A DNA stretch of 64,000 nucleotides from Alkalihalobacillus pseudalcaliphilus (GTDB lineage: Bacteria; Bacillota; Bacilli; Bacillales; Bacillaceae_D). Below the pieces are notes generated by a model that saw only the letters and a program-made list of their open reading frames with translations, did not search any database and was not told where the DNA came from. Below, piece by piece: positions 17,102 through 27,881 of the stretch (position 1 is the stretch's first letter; each line of letters opens with the position of its first letter). Position numbers and translations under genes: made by a program. Where the stretch lies: the NCBI GenBank assembly GCA_001038565.1, contig LFJO01000005.1:1124417-1188416 (forward strand), in the 5' to 3' direction.

Positions 17102-17353
17102 TTATAGACCAGGCACTAATAAAGTAAATAAATGCCACATAAACTCTGAAATAGGTACTAAATTTTCTTCGGCATACGTTTTCATTCCTTCGCCACCACT
17201 AAAAAAGTCTATAATAATAAATGTAAATGTTATTAAGACAACAAAAATGGTTGATGCAAGAATAATAGATAATAATGCAACATACGCCATGATCAATCGA
17301 AACATCCATTTTAACCAATTCGGAATTTCTTTAAACCTTTTTAATATTTCCAA
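17102..17353 (-). CDS. Small membrane protein, 83 aa
   Basis: TTG start with AGGAGG 9 nt upstream. The open frame to 17413 lacks a ribosome site. An amphipathic N-terminus (EILKRFKEIPNWLKWMF) is followed by about 30 hydrophobic residues (one long or two short helices), then an acidic loop and a hydrophobic tail ending FTLLVPGL. Family not recognised. It ends 18 bp before kapB, probably in the same operon. Confidence 0.7.
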   Translation of the reverse strand: MEILKRFKEIPNWLKWMFRLIMAYVALLSIILASTIFVVLITFTFIIIDFFSGGEGMKTYAEENLVPISEFMWHLFTLLVPGL

Positions 17354-17447
17354 TGCCGGGCTCCTCCTCGCAAGAACAACTATACTTCTATCGTACCAAA
17401 AAAGCCCTAACAAATGTGTAATAAATCATGAAGATAATTTGACTGTT

Positions 17448-17795
17448 TTAATCCTGTTCAGACACTTGTAAACCAATTTTGTTCAAAATACCATCTATAG
17501 GAATTCCAAGTGGTGTCGAGATATCACTAAAGTCAAATTGACTTAAATCTATTTTTCCTTCAGGAATCAATTGATTGTGCCTATCATTTACTTGTTTCTT
17601 ATCTTCTACCTCTATATCTTCTGGCTCCTCTACGTCTCGAACTGCCACTAAATCCTCAACTTGTTGATGTAGTTCTTCATTAGCCTCTTTTGAAACCTCT
17701 GGATCTTCTGAAGTGAATTGAACAATAGCAATCGTCCATATACCAATAAAAACGATTCCAGTCATACAAAGGAACCATATTTGATGCTTTTTCAT
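17448..17795 (-). CDS. Membrane-anchored small protein, 115 aa
   Basis: One N-terminal anchor (IWFLCMTGIVFIGIWTIAIV) and an acidic extracellular part of about 90 residues ending in a GIPIDGILNKIGLQV segment. GGAGGG lies 7 nt before the ATG. No family recognised. It is upstream of the 83-aa membrane gene and kapB in the same direction, with a 94-bp gap. Confidence 0.75.
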   Translation of the reverse strand: MKKHQIWFLCMTGIVFIGIWTIAIVQFTSEDPEVSKEANEELHQQVEDLVAVRDVEEPEDIEVEDKKQVNDRHNQLIPEGKIDLSQFDFSDISTPLGIPIDGILNKIGLQVSEQD

Positions 17796-17932
17796 TCATT
17801 AACCCTCCTTACATCATTCCTATTGTCCCATATTTCTTATCTTATCACATCAGAAATCCCTCGTCAGCATGACTATTTTACTAAGATTAGATTCCCGATT
17901 AAATTCCTACTAAAACTTCTATGACAAAACCG

Positions 17933-18163
17933 CATTCACTTCGCCACCAACACAGATGAAAGCCGTGCTTTACCCTTTACTAGTAGTCTTTCATTCACTT
18001 TGTTCTCTTTCAATTTAATGAATGTTTTAAGAGTGTTTATTGAACAAGAGATTTTAGATTAAACAAGCGGACGAAAATATGCGGAGACTCTCGTGGGACG
18101 GAGAGCATAATTTTCGGTAGCGACGAGTAACATTCTATGTTCGCCTTAACTTTCATACAAAAA
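17933..18163 (-). repeat. Mosaic intergenic repeat, copy E (inverted)
   Basis: Read on the minus strand it starts TTTTTTGTATGAAAGTTAAG in the ypjP terminator U-tract. The GCGAACAT / GCTACCGAAAATTATGCT core of copy A follows, joined directly to the GTCCCACGAGAGTCTCC tail. The middle 65 bp of copy A are missing. Bases 17933-17962 hold the TCTGTGTTGGTGGCGAAGTG module. The 410-bp gap holds nothing else. Confidence 0.82.
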
Positions 18164-18199
18164 ACACATGAATAAGCAGTACAGCTCAATCATGTGTTT
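18158..18199 (-). terminator. Terminator of ypjP
   Basis: AAACACATGA / TCATGTGTTT stem with T6 on the minus strand. Confidence 0.85.
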
Positions 18200-18205
18200 G
18201 ATGTA

Positions 18206-18847
18206 TCAACTCATCCATTTAGGTGGGCTGTTTTTACCCCAATATATACTACCTAATGAATGATGTCCTTCATATTTATCTAAATAAGTATGATAGTGAA
18301 AATTAAACCAATAACCTTTTTTAGGTGGCTGATCTCGTCTGACATGAAATCTAAAAATGTCTTCTCCACTTTCTTCATTATATAAATGAAAAATCTTCTC
18401 TCCTAAACCGTCTGCTGGCTTTGTTGATAACTTCACTGTTTTCCATTGCTCTGCCGTTAAATGATTGGTCGTTTCTTCTAAAACTTCAGACAATTGTGGT
18501 ACGATGACTTCTTCAAAAGGTTCCTTAATTTTATCAGAAATCACATCACCAAATTTTAACATACTCATATCATATGCAAATTGCTTAACGTAAGAATTAA
18601 ATACATCCGCTGAAGAAACATCTCGATGTATGTATTTGTCGGTAGCTGTACTTGTTGGTATAACAGAATGAAATAATCCATACTCGTTTTCATTCACTTT
18701 ATAAATATTTACACGATCATCATAAGTAGCTTTTGGTAATCGTGGTTCTTCTGCATGTGCCTCTCGGTAATCATGTCCTGAGGTGACAAGGCCGATTGAT
18801 AAAAGTGCACTCGTTACTAATAAGCTTCGTTTCATCCAGTGTAACAA
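18206..18847 (-). CDS. ypjP: YpjP-like exported protein
   Basis: 213 aa from a TTG start (AGGAGG 7 nt upstream), with an N-terminal signal segment (RSLLVTSALLSIGLVTSG). The C-terminal third carries the very conserved YpjP block: FHVRRDQPP, GYWFNFHYHTY, HHSLGSIYWG and a PPKWMS terminus. B. subtilis YpjP has the same ending. Biochemical role unknown. Own promoter and terminator. Confidence 0.9.
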   Translation of the reverse strand: MLHWMKRSLLVTSALLSIGLVTSGHDYREAHAEEPRLPKATYDDRVNIYKVNENEYGLFHSVIPTSTATDKYIHRDVSSADVFNSYVKQFAYDMSMLKFGDVISDKIKEPFEEVIVPQLSEVLEETTNHLTAEQWKTVKLSTKPADGLGEKIFHLYNEESGEDIFRFHVRRDQPPKKGYWFNFHYHTYLDKYEGHHSLGSIYWGKNSPPKWMS

Positions 18848-18879
18848 AAAAACGCCTCCTCACCATACTTGTATAGACA

Positions 18880-18908
18880 ATTATATCATCTCATATTTCT
18901 GGTGAAAA
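18880..18908 (-). promoter_or_regulatory. ypjP promoter
   Basis: TTTTCA, 17 nt, TATAAT, about 33 bp before the TTG start. Confidence 0.65.
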
Positions 18909-18937
18909 GGCTATTCATTTTTTCATAGAATTGTAGT

Positions 18938-20425
18938 TTAGGGTAGATTAGAAGCTCCCATTAGGTAACGATCACACTCTCTTGCCGCTTCTCTGCCTTC
19001 ATGAATTGCCCAGACAACTAAACTTTGACCTCTTCGGTTATCACCTGCAGCAAATATACCTTCAATATTCGTTTGATATGAACCATATTCAGCTTTGATA
19101 TTTGTTCTTCTATCTGTTTGGATAGACATTTGCTCAAGTAATTGTTGCTCAGGTCCTGTAAAACCAACTGCAAGGAATACTAAATCAGCTGGCCATACTT
19201 TTTCTGAACCAGGGATCGGTTGACGAGTTTTTTTACCATTGGCATCTATTTCCGTCTCAACATCAATCGTATGAATTTCTTTTACTTGCCCTAGTTCGTT
19301 ACCAACAAATTTTGTAGTCATTAATTGATACGCACGAGGATCTTCCCCGTATACAGCTTTTGCTTCTTTATGACCATCATCTGCTTGATGGACAATAGGG
19401 AAAAGCGGCCACGGATTATTAGATGGTCTTTCATCTAACTTCATCCGATTAATGTCAAATTGTGTAATTGATTTGGCTCCATGCCTTACAGACGTAGTAA
19501 TACAATCGGTACCAGTATCGCCACCACCAATGACAATTACATTTTTATTTCCTGCATGTATAAATGATTGGTCCTCAAATTGTGAATTAAGCAAACTCTT
19601 TGTATTAGCTGTTAGAAAATCCATGGCAAAATGTATGCCTTCAAGTTCACGCCCTTCTAATTCTACATCACGAGGCTTTGTCGCGCCTGTACATAAAATA
19701 ACAGCATCATACTCTTTCTCAAGCTGATGAGCAGTAAGGTCTTTGCCAATCTCTGTGCCCGTTTGGAACAAAATCCCCTCTTCTTCTAAGAGCTTGATAC
19801 GTCTTTGCACAACATGGTTAGCTAATTTCACATCTGGAATCCCGTACGTTAATAATCCTCCAATACGGTCCTCTCTTTCAAAAACCGTTACGAGATGTCC
19901 TGCCTTATTTAGTTGAGCAGCAGCAGCTAAACCAGCTGGTCCTGAGCCAACAATGGCTACTTTTTTTCCTGTTCTTGTTTTCGGAGGATTCGCTACAATC
20001 CAACCTTCTTGAAAACCACGTTCAACAATATGGAATTCCATACTTTTTATTGTGACAGCTTTATCATTAATTGCTAATGTACAGGAGCCTTCACACGGAG
20101 CAGGACATACCCTTCCGGTAAACTCAGGGAAGTTGTTTGTCTTATGTAGCCGCTCAAGAGCCTCTTTCCATTTCCCACGATAAACGAGATCATTCCACTC
20201 AGGAATTAAATTATAAACAGGACAGCCAATTTCTCCTGAACCAACCATCGTTGTCCCCGTTTGACAAAAAGGAACACCACAATCCATACATCGTGCCCCT
20301 TGTTGTCTTAACTGTTTTTCGGGCATTAAGATTTGAAATTCCTGCCAGCTTTTTGTACGTTCAAATGGATCACGCTTCGTTGGGTTTTCTCTTTTATATT
20401 CTAAAAATCCTGTTGGTTTCCCCAA
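18938..20425 (-). CDS. gltD: Glutamate synthase, small subunit
   Basis: NADPH-dependent beta subunit (B. subtilis name gltB). It passes electrons from NADPH through FAD and iron-sulfur centres to the large subunit. The TTG at 20425 lies 8 nt after GGGAG and gives MGKPTGFLEYKREN, the usual N-terminus; 495 aa. Cysteine motifs CMDCGVPFC and CPAPCEGSC lie in the first 120 residues. GSGPAGLAAAAQL binds FAD and GGGDTGTDC binds NADPH. It lies 72 bp after the large-subunit gene in the same operon. No clear terminator was found after it. Confidence 0.97.
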   Translation of the reverse strand: MGKPTGFLEYKRENPTKRDPFERTKSWQEFQILMPEKQLRQQGARCMDCGVPFCQTGTTMVGSGEIGCPVYNLIPEWNDLVYRGKWKEALERLHKTNNFPEFTGRVCPAPCEGSCTLAINDKAVTIKSMEFHIVERGFQEGWIVANPPKTRTGKKVAIVGSGPAGLAAAAQLNKAGHLVTVFEREDRIGGLLTYGIPDVKLANHVVQRRIKLLEEEGILFQTGTEIGKDLTAHQLEKEYDAVILCTGATKPRDVELEGRELEGIHFAMDFLTANTKSLLNSQFEDQSFIHAGNKNVIVIGGGDTGTDCITTSVRHGAKSITQFDINRMKLDERPSNNPWPLFPIVHQADDGHKEAKAVYGEDPRAYQLMTTKFVGNELGQVKEIHTIDVETEIDANGKKTRQPIPGSEKVWPADLVFLAVGFTGPEQQLLEQMSIQTDRRTNIKAEYGSYQTNIEGIFAAGDNRRGQSLVVWAIHEGREAARECDRYLMGASNLP

Positions 20426-20497
20426 ATCTCTCACTCCCAACTACAGTCTGATATTGTCGTTTTATATGAATGGGCGTACGTAACATACGCCCCCATA

Positions 20498-23400
20498 CTA
20501 CTTACCACTTACCCTTGATTGATCATTTTTATTTTCATCAAAAGCAGCCATTACAGCATCTACATCTGCTAATCCCTCTAACTTCACTCGTTGAATCGCT
20601 TCTAACATGCGCTTATAATCTTTAGGGATCACTTTGACAAAATGTTGAATCGCTTCTTGCCAATTTGCTAATAACTCGGTAGCCAACTGGCTATTTGTAT
20701 AGCTTTGATGTTTGGTTATCATTACACGAAGGCGTTCCATATCCTCGTCTTCTTTTACTTCCTCTAGTAAAACCATTTCTTGATTACATTTCTGAGCGAA
20801 ATCACCATGAGGATTATAAACATAGGCAATCCCACCTGACATACCAGCAGCAAAGTTTTTACCAACTTGACCTAGGTTTACAACCACACCGCCTGTCATG
20901 TATTCAAGTCCGTGGTCACCGACACCTTCTACAACCACTGAGCTTCCGGAGTTTCGAACTGCAAATCTTTCACCAGCAATACCATTAATGTACGCTTCCC
21001 CATTTGTTGCCCCATAGAAAGTGGTGTTACCAATTAAGATGTTTTCATGTGCGTTAAAACTAGCTGACTTTGATGGAGCGATAATTAGCTTACCTCCAGA
21101 TAAACCTTTACCTGTGTAATCATTTGCATCACCTTCTAGTCGGATCGTCACTCCTTTTGGAAGAAAAGCTCCCAAACTTTGACCAGCAGATCCATTCAAC
21201 TGAATAGTAATCGTATCTTCCGGTAGCCCCTCTAAACCATAACGTTTGCTAATTTCACTTCCGATAATGGTGCCGACTACGCGGTCGGTATTCTTAACTT
21301 CAGATTCAATATAGACTTTTTCACCATATTCTAAAGCCCGTTTGCTTGCAGGTAATAAAGTACGGTGATCGAGCGATGCCTCAAGCTGGTGATCCTGTTC
21401 AACCGTTTTATAATTTTGACCTTGTGTTGCAACTTTAGGTTGATACAGCAAGTTTTCCAGCTTCAACAATTTTGCTTTTTCATTGTCTACATCTTGATCG
21501 ACCTCTAGTACATCAGTCTGACCGATCATCTCATCAAAAGTACGGAATCCTAATTCAGCCATTATTTCACGAATTTCTTCCGCGATAAACGTCATAAAGT
21601 TCACGACATGATCAGGTGAACCCATATATTTTTTTCGAAGCTCTGGATTTTGTGTCGCAATTCCAACCGGACATGTATCTAAATGACAGACACGCATCAC
21701 AATACAGCCTAAAACAACTAAAGGAGCTGTCGAAAAAGCGTACTCTTCTGCACCAAGTAAAGCTGCTACTACGACATCTTTACCCGTCATTAATTTTCCG
21801 TCTGTTTCTAACGTCACACGACTTCTTAAATTATTGAGTAATAGAGTTTGGTGCGTCTCAGCTAAACCAATTTCCCAAGGCAATCCTGTATGTTTAATAC
21901 TCGTTCGTGCTGCCGCCCCTGTACCACCATCATATCCACTAATAATAATACCATCGGCTCGACCTTTTGCCACACCAGCGGCAATTGTTCCAACACCTGT
22001 ACCAGCAACAAGCTTTACGCTTATTTTCGCGGATGGGTTGGCATTTTTTAAGTCGTGAATAAGCTCAGCTAAATCTTCAATGGAATAGATATCATGATGA
22101 GGTGGTGGCGAAATTAACCCTACACCAGGTGTTGAACCCCGAACCTCTGCAACCCAAGGATATACTTTATTCCCAGGCAATTGCCCACCTTCACCAGGCT
22201 TCGCTCCTTGAGCAACCTTAATTTGAATTTCATCGGCATTAACAAGATAATGGCTAGTTACCCCAAAACGCCCAGAAGCGACTTGTTTAATGGAACTTCG
22301 ACGTAAGTCACCATTTTCATCTGGTATAAATCGTTTAGGGTCCTCTCCTCCTTCACCTGTATTACTTTTACCACCAATTCGATTCATAGCGATGGCTAAA
22401 GTCTCATGGGCCTCTTGAGAAATGGAACCGAATGACATGGCCCCTGTTCTAAACCTTTTGAATATCTCAGAAGCTGATTCTACCTCGTCAATGGCAATAG
22501 ACTTTAAGTTTTTCTTAAACTTCAATAATCCTCTTAATGATGTTTGTTGTTTGGTTTGCTCATTAATGGATTGTGAGTATTTCTTAAATAAAGGAAAGTT
22601 ATTAGAGCGACAAGCATTTTGTAACATATGAATAGTATGAGGATTATATTGATGTGGATCCCCATTTCTTCTCCATTGTAAATCATCGCCAGGATCTAAA
22701 GTCTTGTCTAATCCTTCTTGATTGGAATAGGCACGCTTATGTCGGGTAAGAACTTCTTGCTCTATAATTGCTAAATTAATGCCACCAATTCTTGATGTTG
22801 TCCATGTGAAATATCGATCGATGATTTCATCTGAGATACCAACAGCTTCAAAAATCTGTGCCCCGCGATAACTTTGAATGGTCGAAATACCCATCTTAGA
22901 TAAAACCTTCATGATACCTTTTGTTGTTGCTTTCACATAACGATTAACCGACTCAATATAAGAATATTCTTCAATAAGTCCATCTTGAATTAATTCATCA
23001 ATTGTATCCAAAACGACATATGGATTAATTGCCTCAGCCCCGTATCCGAGTAATACGGAATGATGATGAACTTCACGTGGTTCCCCTGACTCAAGTAAAA
23101 GACTCACTTTTGTTCTTGTCCCTTTTCGAATTAAATGATGATGTAAGCCACTAATCGCAAGTAATGAAGGGATCGCTGCAAATTGATGATTCATGCCACG
23201 GTCACTCAATATTATTAAAGAGTGTCCTGTTTGAATGGCACGGTCTGCTTGCTCAAATAATTGCTTTAATGCCTGCTCAAGACCTATATTAACATCAAAT
23301 AAAATAGGTAAAGTCGTCGCTTTAAACCCTTCCATTTTATTGTGCTTGAGCTTTGCTAATTCTTCATTATTAATGATTGGATACGGCAAATGAATATGGC

Positions 23401-25090
23401 GACAGCTTTCGGCTGTTGGATTAAGTAAGTTCGCTTCTGCTCCAATTGTTGTTCCCATCGCCGTCACAATTTCTTCCCGAATCGCATCAATTGGAGGATT
23501 CGTAACTTGTGCAAATAATTGTTTAAAATAATTATATAATAGCTGAGGTTTTTTTGATAAAACAGCTAACGGCGAATCATACCCCATTGAGCCTACTGGA
23601 TCTACACCATCTTTAATCATAGGAATAATCATCTTTGAAATTTCCTCATACGTATATCCATAGGCAAGCTGACGCTCTTTAAGCTTCGAGAAGTCACTGT
23701 TTTGCACCTGTGACGTCTCTAGTACATCATCTAATTGAATTAAATGCTCATTCACCCAATCTTGATAAGGCCGCTCACTGGCAATATCCTTTTTAATTTC
23801 CTCATCAGGAATAATCCGGCCTTCTTCTGTGTCAACAAGTAACATTTGACCTGGATGGAGCCTTTCCTTATATAGAACATTTTCAGGTTTAATATCAAGA
23901 ACCCCTACTTCAGATGACATAAGAATATAATCATCTTTTGTCACATAATACCTAGAAGGTCTAAGTCCATTCCTATCTAAACAGGCACCGATTTGTTTAC
24001 CATTAGTAAAAACGATAGCTGTTGGACCATCCCACGGTTCCATTAATGTACTATGGTATTGATAAAAGGCTTTTTTCTCAGGAGACATATTCGGATTATT
24101 TTGCCATGGTTCCGGAATCATCATCATCGCAGCATGTTGCATAGAACGGCCAGCTAATGATAAGAACTCTAAAGAATTATCAAACATAGAAGAATCACTA
24201 CCACTTTGGTCAATGATCGGTTTAACTTTATTGATATTTTCACTAAATAAGGATGACTCGAACAAATGTTCACGTGCATGCATCCAATTGACATTACCTT
24301 TAATTGTGTTGATCTCTCCATTATGAATCATAAATCGATTCGGATGAGCCCTCTCCCAGCTCGGGAACGTATTCGTACTAAATCGTGAATGGACTAATGC
24401 TAGGGCCGATTCAAAATCTTGATCATTTAGATCTAAATAAAATTGATTAACCTGCTCAGTTGTTAACATCCCTTTATAAACAATCGTCCGACTAGATAAA
24501 CTCGTAAAATAAAAGGATTGCCCTTCAGTAATAAAAGACGCTATTTCTTTTTCAGCACACTTACGTACCACATATAACTTTCTTTCAAACTCTTCGATAT
24601 TCTCGATATTATCAGGCTTTTTAATAAAGAGTTGTTTAATATAAGGCATGGCAGACTTTGCTGCATTACCCAACATCGAATCATCGGTAGGCACATCCCT
24701 CCAGCCTAATAGGTCAAGTTGCTCTTCTTTAATAATTCTCTCTAAAGTTTGTTCTGCCCGTATTCTCTCTTTATTAATTTGTGGCAAAAACAACATTCCG
24801 ACTCCGTATCCTTCATTATGAGGAAGAGTTATTCCAATTACTCGACAAGTCTTTTTAAAGAAACGATGTGGGATTTGTAGTAAGATACCTGCACCATCGC
24901 CAGTATTCACTTCATCCCCTTGGCCACCACGATGTTCTAAATTACGTAAAATATGAAGTGCATCCTCAACGACTTGATGAGATTTATTTCCTTTCATATG
25001 GGCCAAGAAACCGATCCCGCAATTATCATGTTCGAATTGCGGATCATATAAACCTTGTTTCTTCGGGTATCCAGCGTTCCGCATTGGCAT
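20498..25090 (-). CDS. gltB: Glutamate synthase, large subunit
   Basis: About 1530 aa (B. subtilis name gltA). It makes two glutamates from glutamine and 2-oxoglutarate. The ATG at 25090 lies 8 nt after GGAG, leaving a propeptide of 23 residues before the catalytic Cys of HDNCGIGF (class II amidotransferase). Next come the central domain, the FMN/2-oxoglutarate barrel ([13 protein letters not shown]), the 3Fe-4S motif C-x5-C-x4-C ([12 protein letters not shown]) and the C-terminal Gly-rich beta-helix. Promoter at 25154-25182. No gltC regulator gene is adjacent, unlike B. subtilis. Confidence 0.97.
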   Translation of the reverse strand: MPMRNAGYPKKQGLYDPQFEHDNCGIGFLAHMKGNKSHQVVEDALHILRNLEHRGGQGDEVNTGDGAGILLQIPHRFFKKTCRVIGITLPHNEGYGVGMLFLPQINKERIRAEQTLERIIKEEQLDLLGWRDVPTDDSMLGNAAKSAMPYIKQLFIKKPDNIENIEEFERKLYVVRKCAEKEIASFITEGQSFYFTSLSSRTIVYKGMLTTEQVNQFYLDLNDQDFESALALVHSRFSTNTFPSWERAHPNRFMIHNGEINTIKGNVNWMHAREHLFESSLFSENINKVKPIIDQSGSDSSMFDNSLEFLSLAGRSMQHAAMMMIPEPWQNNPNMSPEKKAFYQYHSTLMEPWDGPTAIVFTNGKQIGACLDRNGLRPSRYYVTKDDYILMSSEVGVLDIKPENVLYKERLHPGQMLLVDTEEGRIIPDEEIKKDIASERPYQDWVNEHLIQLDDVLETSQVQNSDFSKLKERQLAYGYTYEEISKMIIPMIKDGVDPVGSMGYDSPLAVLSKKPQLLYNYFKQLFAQVTNPPIDAIREEIVTAMGTTIGAEANLLNPTAESCRHIHLPYPIINNEELAKLKHNKMEGFKATTLPILFDVNIGLEQALKQLFEQADRAIQTGHSLIILSDRGMNHQFAAIPSLLAISGLHHHLIRKGTRTKVSLLLESGEPREVHHHSVLLGYGAEAINPYVVLDTIDELIQDGLIEEYSYIESVNRYVKATTKGIMKVLSKMGISTIQSYRGAQIFEAVGISDEIIDRYFTWTTSRIGGINLAIIEQEVLTRHKRAYSNQEGLDKTLDPGDDLQWRRNGDPHQYNPHTIHMLQNACRSNNFPLFKKYSQSINEQTKQQTSLRGLLKFKKNLKSIAIDEVESASEIFKRFRTGAMSFGSISQEAHETLAIAMNRIGGKSNTGEGGEDPKRFIPDENGDLRRSSIKQVASGRFGVTSHYLVNADEIQIKVAQGAKPGEGGQLPGNKVYPWVAEVRGSTPGVGLISPPPHHDIYSIEDLAELIHDLKNANPSAKISVKLVAGTGVGTIAAGVAKGRADGIIISGYDGGTGAAARTSIKHTGLPWEIGLAETHQTLLLNNLRSRVTLETDGKLMTGKDVVVAALLGAEEYAFSTAPLVVLGCIVMRVCHLDTCPVGIATQNPELRKKYMGSPDHVVNFMTFIAEEIREIMAELGFRTFDEMIGQTDVLEVDQDVDNEKAKLLKLENLLYQPKVATQGQNYKTVEQDHQLEASLDHRTLLPASKRALEYGEKVYIESEVKNTDRVVGTIIGSEISKRYGLEGLPEDTITIQLNGSAGQSLGAFLPKGVTIRLEGDANDYTGKGLSGGKLIIAPSKSASFNAHENILIGNTTFYGATNGEAYINGIAGERFAVRNSGSSVVVEGVGDHGLEYMTGGVVVNLGQVGKNFAAGMSGGIAYVYNPHGDFAQKCNQEMVLLEEVKEDEDMERLRVMITKHQSYTNSQLATELLANWQEAIQHFVKVIPKDYKRMLEAIQRVKLEGLADVDAVMAAFDENKNDQSRVSGK

Positions 25091-25153
25091 CAACCTTTCT
25101 CCAAAAAATAAATTCAACTAACTCTCCCCAAAAAATTCGAGCTAATATACAAG

Positions 25154-25182
25154 ATTATATCATTTTTCTGACATTTCGGCAA
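25154..25182 (-). promoter_or_regulatory. glt operon promoter
   Basis: TTGCCG, 17 nt, TATAAT; RNA start near 25147, leader about 57 nt. Confidence 0.8.
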
Positions 25183-25205
25183 ATTAATAATTACAAATAC
25201 CCTTT

Positions 25206-25220
25206 ATGAAAACGCTTACT
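25206..25220 (-). promoter_or_regulatory. Candidate CcpA cre site upstream of gltB
   Basis: ATGAAAACGCTTACT fits the cre consensus WTGNAANCGNWNNCW at every position. It is centred about 66 bp upstream of the predicted RNA start, on the activating side of the promoter, as at the B. subtilis ackA cre. Confidence 0.5.
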
Positions 25221-25624
25221 AATAGAGGTTTTTAGGCTTTTTTCAAAACATACCAACTTACTACATTTTACATTTAATGTATAATTAATTATTTTATATG
25301 CATAAAAATACAATGACTACCAGAGAGAAACATTTTACCACAAAAGTATAATGGATAAATACATATGTCTATCAACGAATTAAAAGTCTATTTTCAGGAG
25401 TTAATGTTCGTTTTTTATCACACCTCTAAAGAATGACAAAAAATCCACCTTTAGACCGATTATTTAAACAGCATCTTCCGATTAAATAGTTTAATAGTAG
25501 ACCATTTAGGAAATACCATCATGGAGAAAGTACTTAGTTTGTCAAAAAGACTCACTTCATTCATAATAGTAATGACTAACACGAGCTATAATGTACTTGA
25601 GGTAGTTCCCTTTCTTAATGAAAG
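25221..25624. other. AT-rich intergenic region, no gene seen
   Basis: The space between the divergent glt and telA promoters. I see no ribosome-site-led open frame, terminator or repeat module in it. A TATAAT at about 25588 lacks a matching -35. Confidence 0.5.
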
Positions 25625-25651
25625 TGAAACCTTTTAATAAATATGTACGTA
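25625..25651 (+). promoter_or_regulatory. ECF (SigW-like) promoter of the telA cassette
   Basis: TGAAAC, 17 nt, CGTA matches the sigma-W class consensus exactly in both elements, 40 bp before the telA ATG. The TelA-family gene yceH of B. subtilis lies in an operon reported to be under ECF sigma factors and sigma-B. Confidence 0.65.
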
Positions 25652-25691
25652 AATGTATGTAATAAGAAATAAACGAACGGAGGTCTTTTTT

Positions 25692-26711
25692 ATGTCAGAA
25701 AAAAAGGTAAACACACCCATAAACCCAGAAGAGCTAAAAAACACACTCAATGACGAGAAACGTTTAGATGATTTATTAGAAAAACTCCAAACGCTAGGTG
25801 AAGAAGAGCAGAAAGAAGCTGGCGAATCTTTAGAGGCTTTAAAACGACCTGTAAAAGAAATGATGGGCGAAGGATCAAATGAATTACCAAATCAATTATT
25901 TCAATTAAAAGAAATGGTTAGTCAATTAGAACCAAATTATCTTCACGATAGTCAAATGAAAAAATTCATGAATAAACTGTTAAGAAGAAATCCAATTGAA
26001 GCATATACGAGAAAATATCAAACGGTCGAATCACAAGTTGAACAGGTTATTGATGGCCTTTTAAGTGGAAGAGATAAACTGCAAGAAGATAATGTCATGC
26101 TTTTACAATTAAAAGGGGTCGCTAAGGAACGTATTCACAATTTAAACAAACAAATTGAAAATGGGAATCGTCTCCATGAAATGCTTGAAGAAGAAATGAA
26201 TTCTGAGCAATGGCAAAACAATGATAATGAACTAAAAAAAGGGCAAGTGAAAATCGTGACGCGTGTGAAAAATATGTCTCAAGCAGTCATGGTCCTTCAA
26301 CAATCATTAGCCTCCGTTGATCTAATTATCGATAATAACGAAAAATTAGAAGAAGCTATTTTTAATGCGATTACGATGACCAAAAATATTATTACCGTAA
26401 CAGCATCGATTCAATTAGCCCTAAATAATCAACAAAAAGTTATATCTGCCGTTCGTAATGTGAACGAAGCGACCGAGTCAATGTTATTATCTAATGCACA
26501 GTTATTAAAAGAGAATACCGAACAAACATTAAAAACATTAGAAGAACCTGCGATAGCTATTGAAGCTTTCAAAAAAGCATATGACCAAGTATTCGCTGCG
26601 ATCGAACTGACAGAACAATCTAATGAAAGAATTGTCACCAGTGGTAAAAAGTTCATTGAAGAAATGGATACATTAAACAAAGAAATGAAAACAAAACTAA
26701 TCGGCCGCTAA
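25692..26711 (+). CDS. telA: TelA/YceH/YaaN family protein (toxic anion resistance family)
   Basis: A soluble, almost wholly helical protein of about 339 aa (ATG at 25692, GGAGG 7 nt upstream). The family core is NPIEAYTRKYQTVESQVEQV, then SGRDKLQEDNVMLLQLK and a C-terminal TQxTLKTLEEPAIAIEAF-like helix. The family was named for tellurite resistance. In B. subtilis, yaaN is cotranscribed with xpaC, and yceH ends a stress operon. It heads a two-gene transcript with the 304-aa protein at 26819. An envelope-stress role is an inference from the ECF promoter. Confidence 0.88.
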   Translation: MSEKKVNTPINPEELKNTLNDEKRLDDLLEKLQTLGEEEQKEAGESLEALKRPVKEMMGEGSNELPNQLFQLKEMVSQLEPNYLHDSQMKKFMNKLLRRNPIEAYTRKYQTVESQVEQVIDGLLSGRDKLQEDNVMLLQLKGVAKERIHNLNKQIENGNRLHEMLEEEMNSEQWQNNDNELKKGQVKIVTRVKNMSQAVMVLQQSLASVDLIIDNNEKLEEAIFNAITMTKNIITVTASIQLALNNQQKVISAVRNVNEATESMLLSNAQLLKENTEQTLKTLEEPAIAIEAFKKAYDQVFAAIELTEQSNERIVTSGKKFIEEMDTLNKEMKTKLIGR

Positions 26712-26818
26712 CATACCTAAAATAGCCACCTGATTGTGGCTTATATCCCAGCGATTATGAGGATTCTCACGTTTAACCGTAGCCCATAAGCAACTATCAT
26801 ACAAAAAGGAGGAGACGC

Positions 26819-27733
26819 ATGATGAAAGAACTGACAGATTCACCATGGTTCAAGTTTCTAACACCTGCACACCGCCGAGCCGTGGACGAACACCTCCTCC
26901 GCGACGAAGCAACAAATAAATTAATTAAATCAGCCGAAAAACTCATTGACCACTTAACCAAAAAAGCACCAGGCTACAACCAAAAAAGAAGCATCCGCAG
27001 AAAACAAAAAGATATGATTATTCGATTAAAAGTTAATCATAAATGGATTCGTTTGCAAATTGCCGATACAAAATACTCTGTATCCCCCGTTCAAAAACGA
27101 ATAAATATCGTATGTTATCGTCATTATGTAAAAGCTAATAATGGAATTGGTGTATGTAAAGAAGCAACAATCCATTATTACAAAGACGGAAAATGGCATG
27201 TCCGTTCTATCAAACAATCACCTAGTTTTCAAGGCGTTTTTTTTAGAGTGCATCGTTTAGATGAAGCATTTTCTACTGGTGCCCCTCAAACAGAAACCTC
27301 GTTAGAGTGGTTATCGAAACAAAGGGAGCAATTAAGAAGTTCAACAACCGACCAACTTCCTTATTTACTAGAAGAATCAAAACGTTATTTTGATTCAGTT
27401 AATCAATTTTCAATTGACCCATTAATCCAAAATAGATTAGAACGACTAGTTGAGCAAGCATCTAAAATTAGCACAGACTTCGACTTATTGGATTACGAAG
27501 AGAAACATATCGTAAAAAGAATGTTTAAAGAAGATATACCCAAATTACTTAATACGTATCTATCTTTATCTCTCAAAAATCAATTAGACCAAAAAGAAAA
27601 CATCTTTGTCACCTTATCTAAGATGGAATTAACTTTGCTTGACTATCAAAATCAATTAGAGAAAGCACGAGTTGAAAAAATGAATTATTTGCTAAAACTA
27701 CAGGAAATTCGTTATAATCGAAAACAATTGTAA
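26819..27733 (+). CDS. TelA-partner protein of unknown function
   Basis: 304 aa, basic in its N-terminal half (KQKDMIIRLKVNHKWIRL) and helical in its C-terminal half. GGAGGAG precedes the ATG. The last 100 residues have a helix-helix layout with EDIPKLLNTYLSL, recalling the C-terminal part of XpaC, the partner of TelA-type YaaN in B. subtilis, but the match is weak by eye. It follows telA by 107 bp, with only a small AGCCAC/GTGGCT hairpin between, and ends in a strong terminator. Confidence 0.7.
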   Translation: MMKELTDSPWFKFLTPAHRRAVDEHLLRDEATNKLIKSAEKLIDHLTKKAPGYNQKRSIRRKQKDMIIRLKVNHKWIRLQIADTKYSVSPVQKRINIVCYRHYVKANNGIGVCKEATIHYYKDGKWHVRSIKQSPSFQGVFFRVHRLDEAFSTGAPQTETSLEWLSKQREQLRSSTTDQLPYLLEESKRYFDSVNQFSIDPLIQNRLERLVEQASKISTDFDLLDYEEKHIVKRMFKEDIPKLLNTYLSLSLKNQLDQKENIFVTLSKMELTLLDYQNQLEKARVEKMNYLLKLQEIRYNRKQL

Positions 27734-27782
27734 TTATTTGAAACACATTCTCCCCTGCATTCATATCATATATGAATCAAGA

Positions 27783-27813
27783 AAAAATGAACGTCACTTG
27801 CGTTCATTTTTTT
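27783..27813 (+). terminator. Terminator of the telA transcript
   Basis: AAAATGAACG / CGTTCATTTT stem, 7-nt loop, T7. Confidence 0.92.
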
Positions 27814-27827
27814 AGTACGTATATAAT
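27798..27827 (+). promoter_or_regulatory. Promoter overlapping the terminator
   Basis: TTGCGT, 18 nt, TATAAT. The -35 lies in the loop and 3' arm of the telA terminator. It drives the 327-aa gene with a leader of about 48 nt. Confidence 0.6.
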
Positions 27828-27881
27828 ACTAGTAACAAGATCGAATTTAGACCGAAAGAAAGATAAAAAGGAGCGGTAAAC

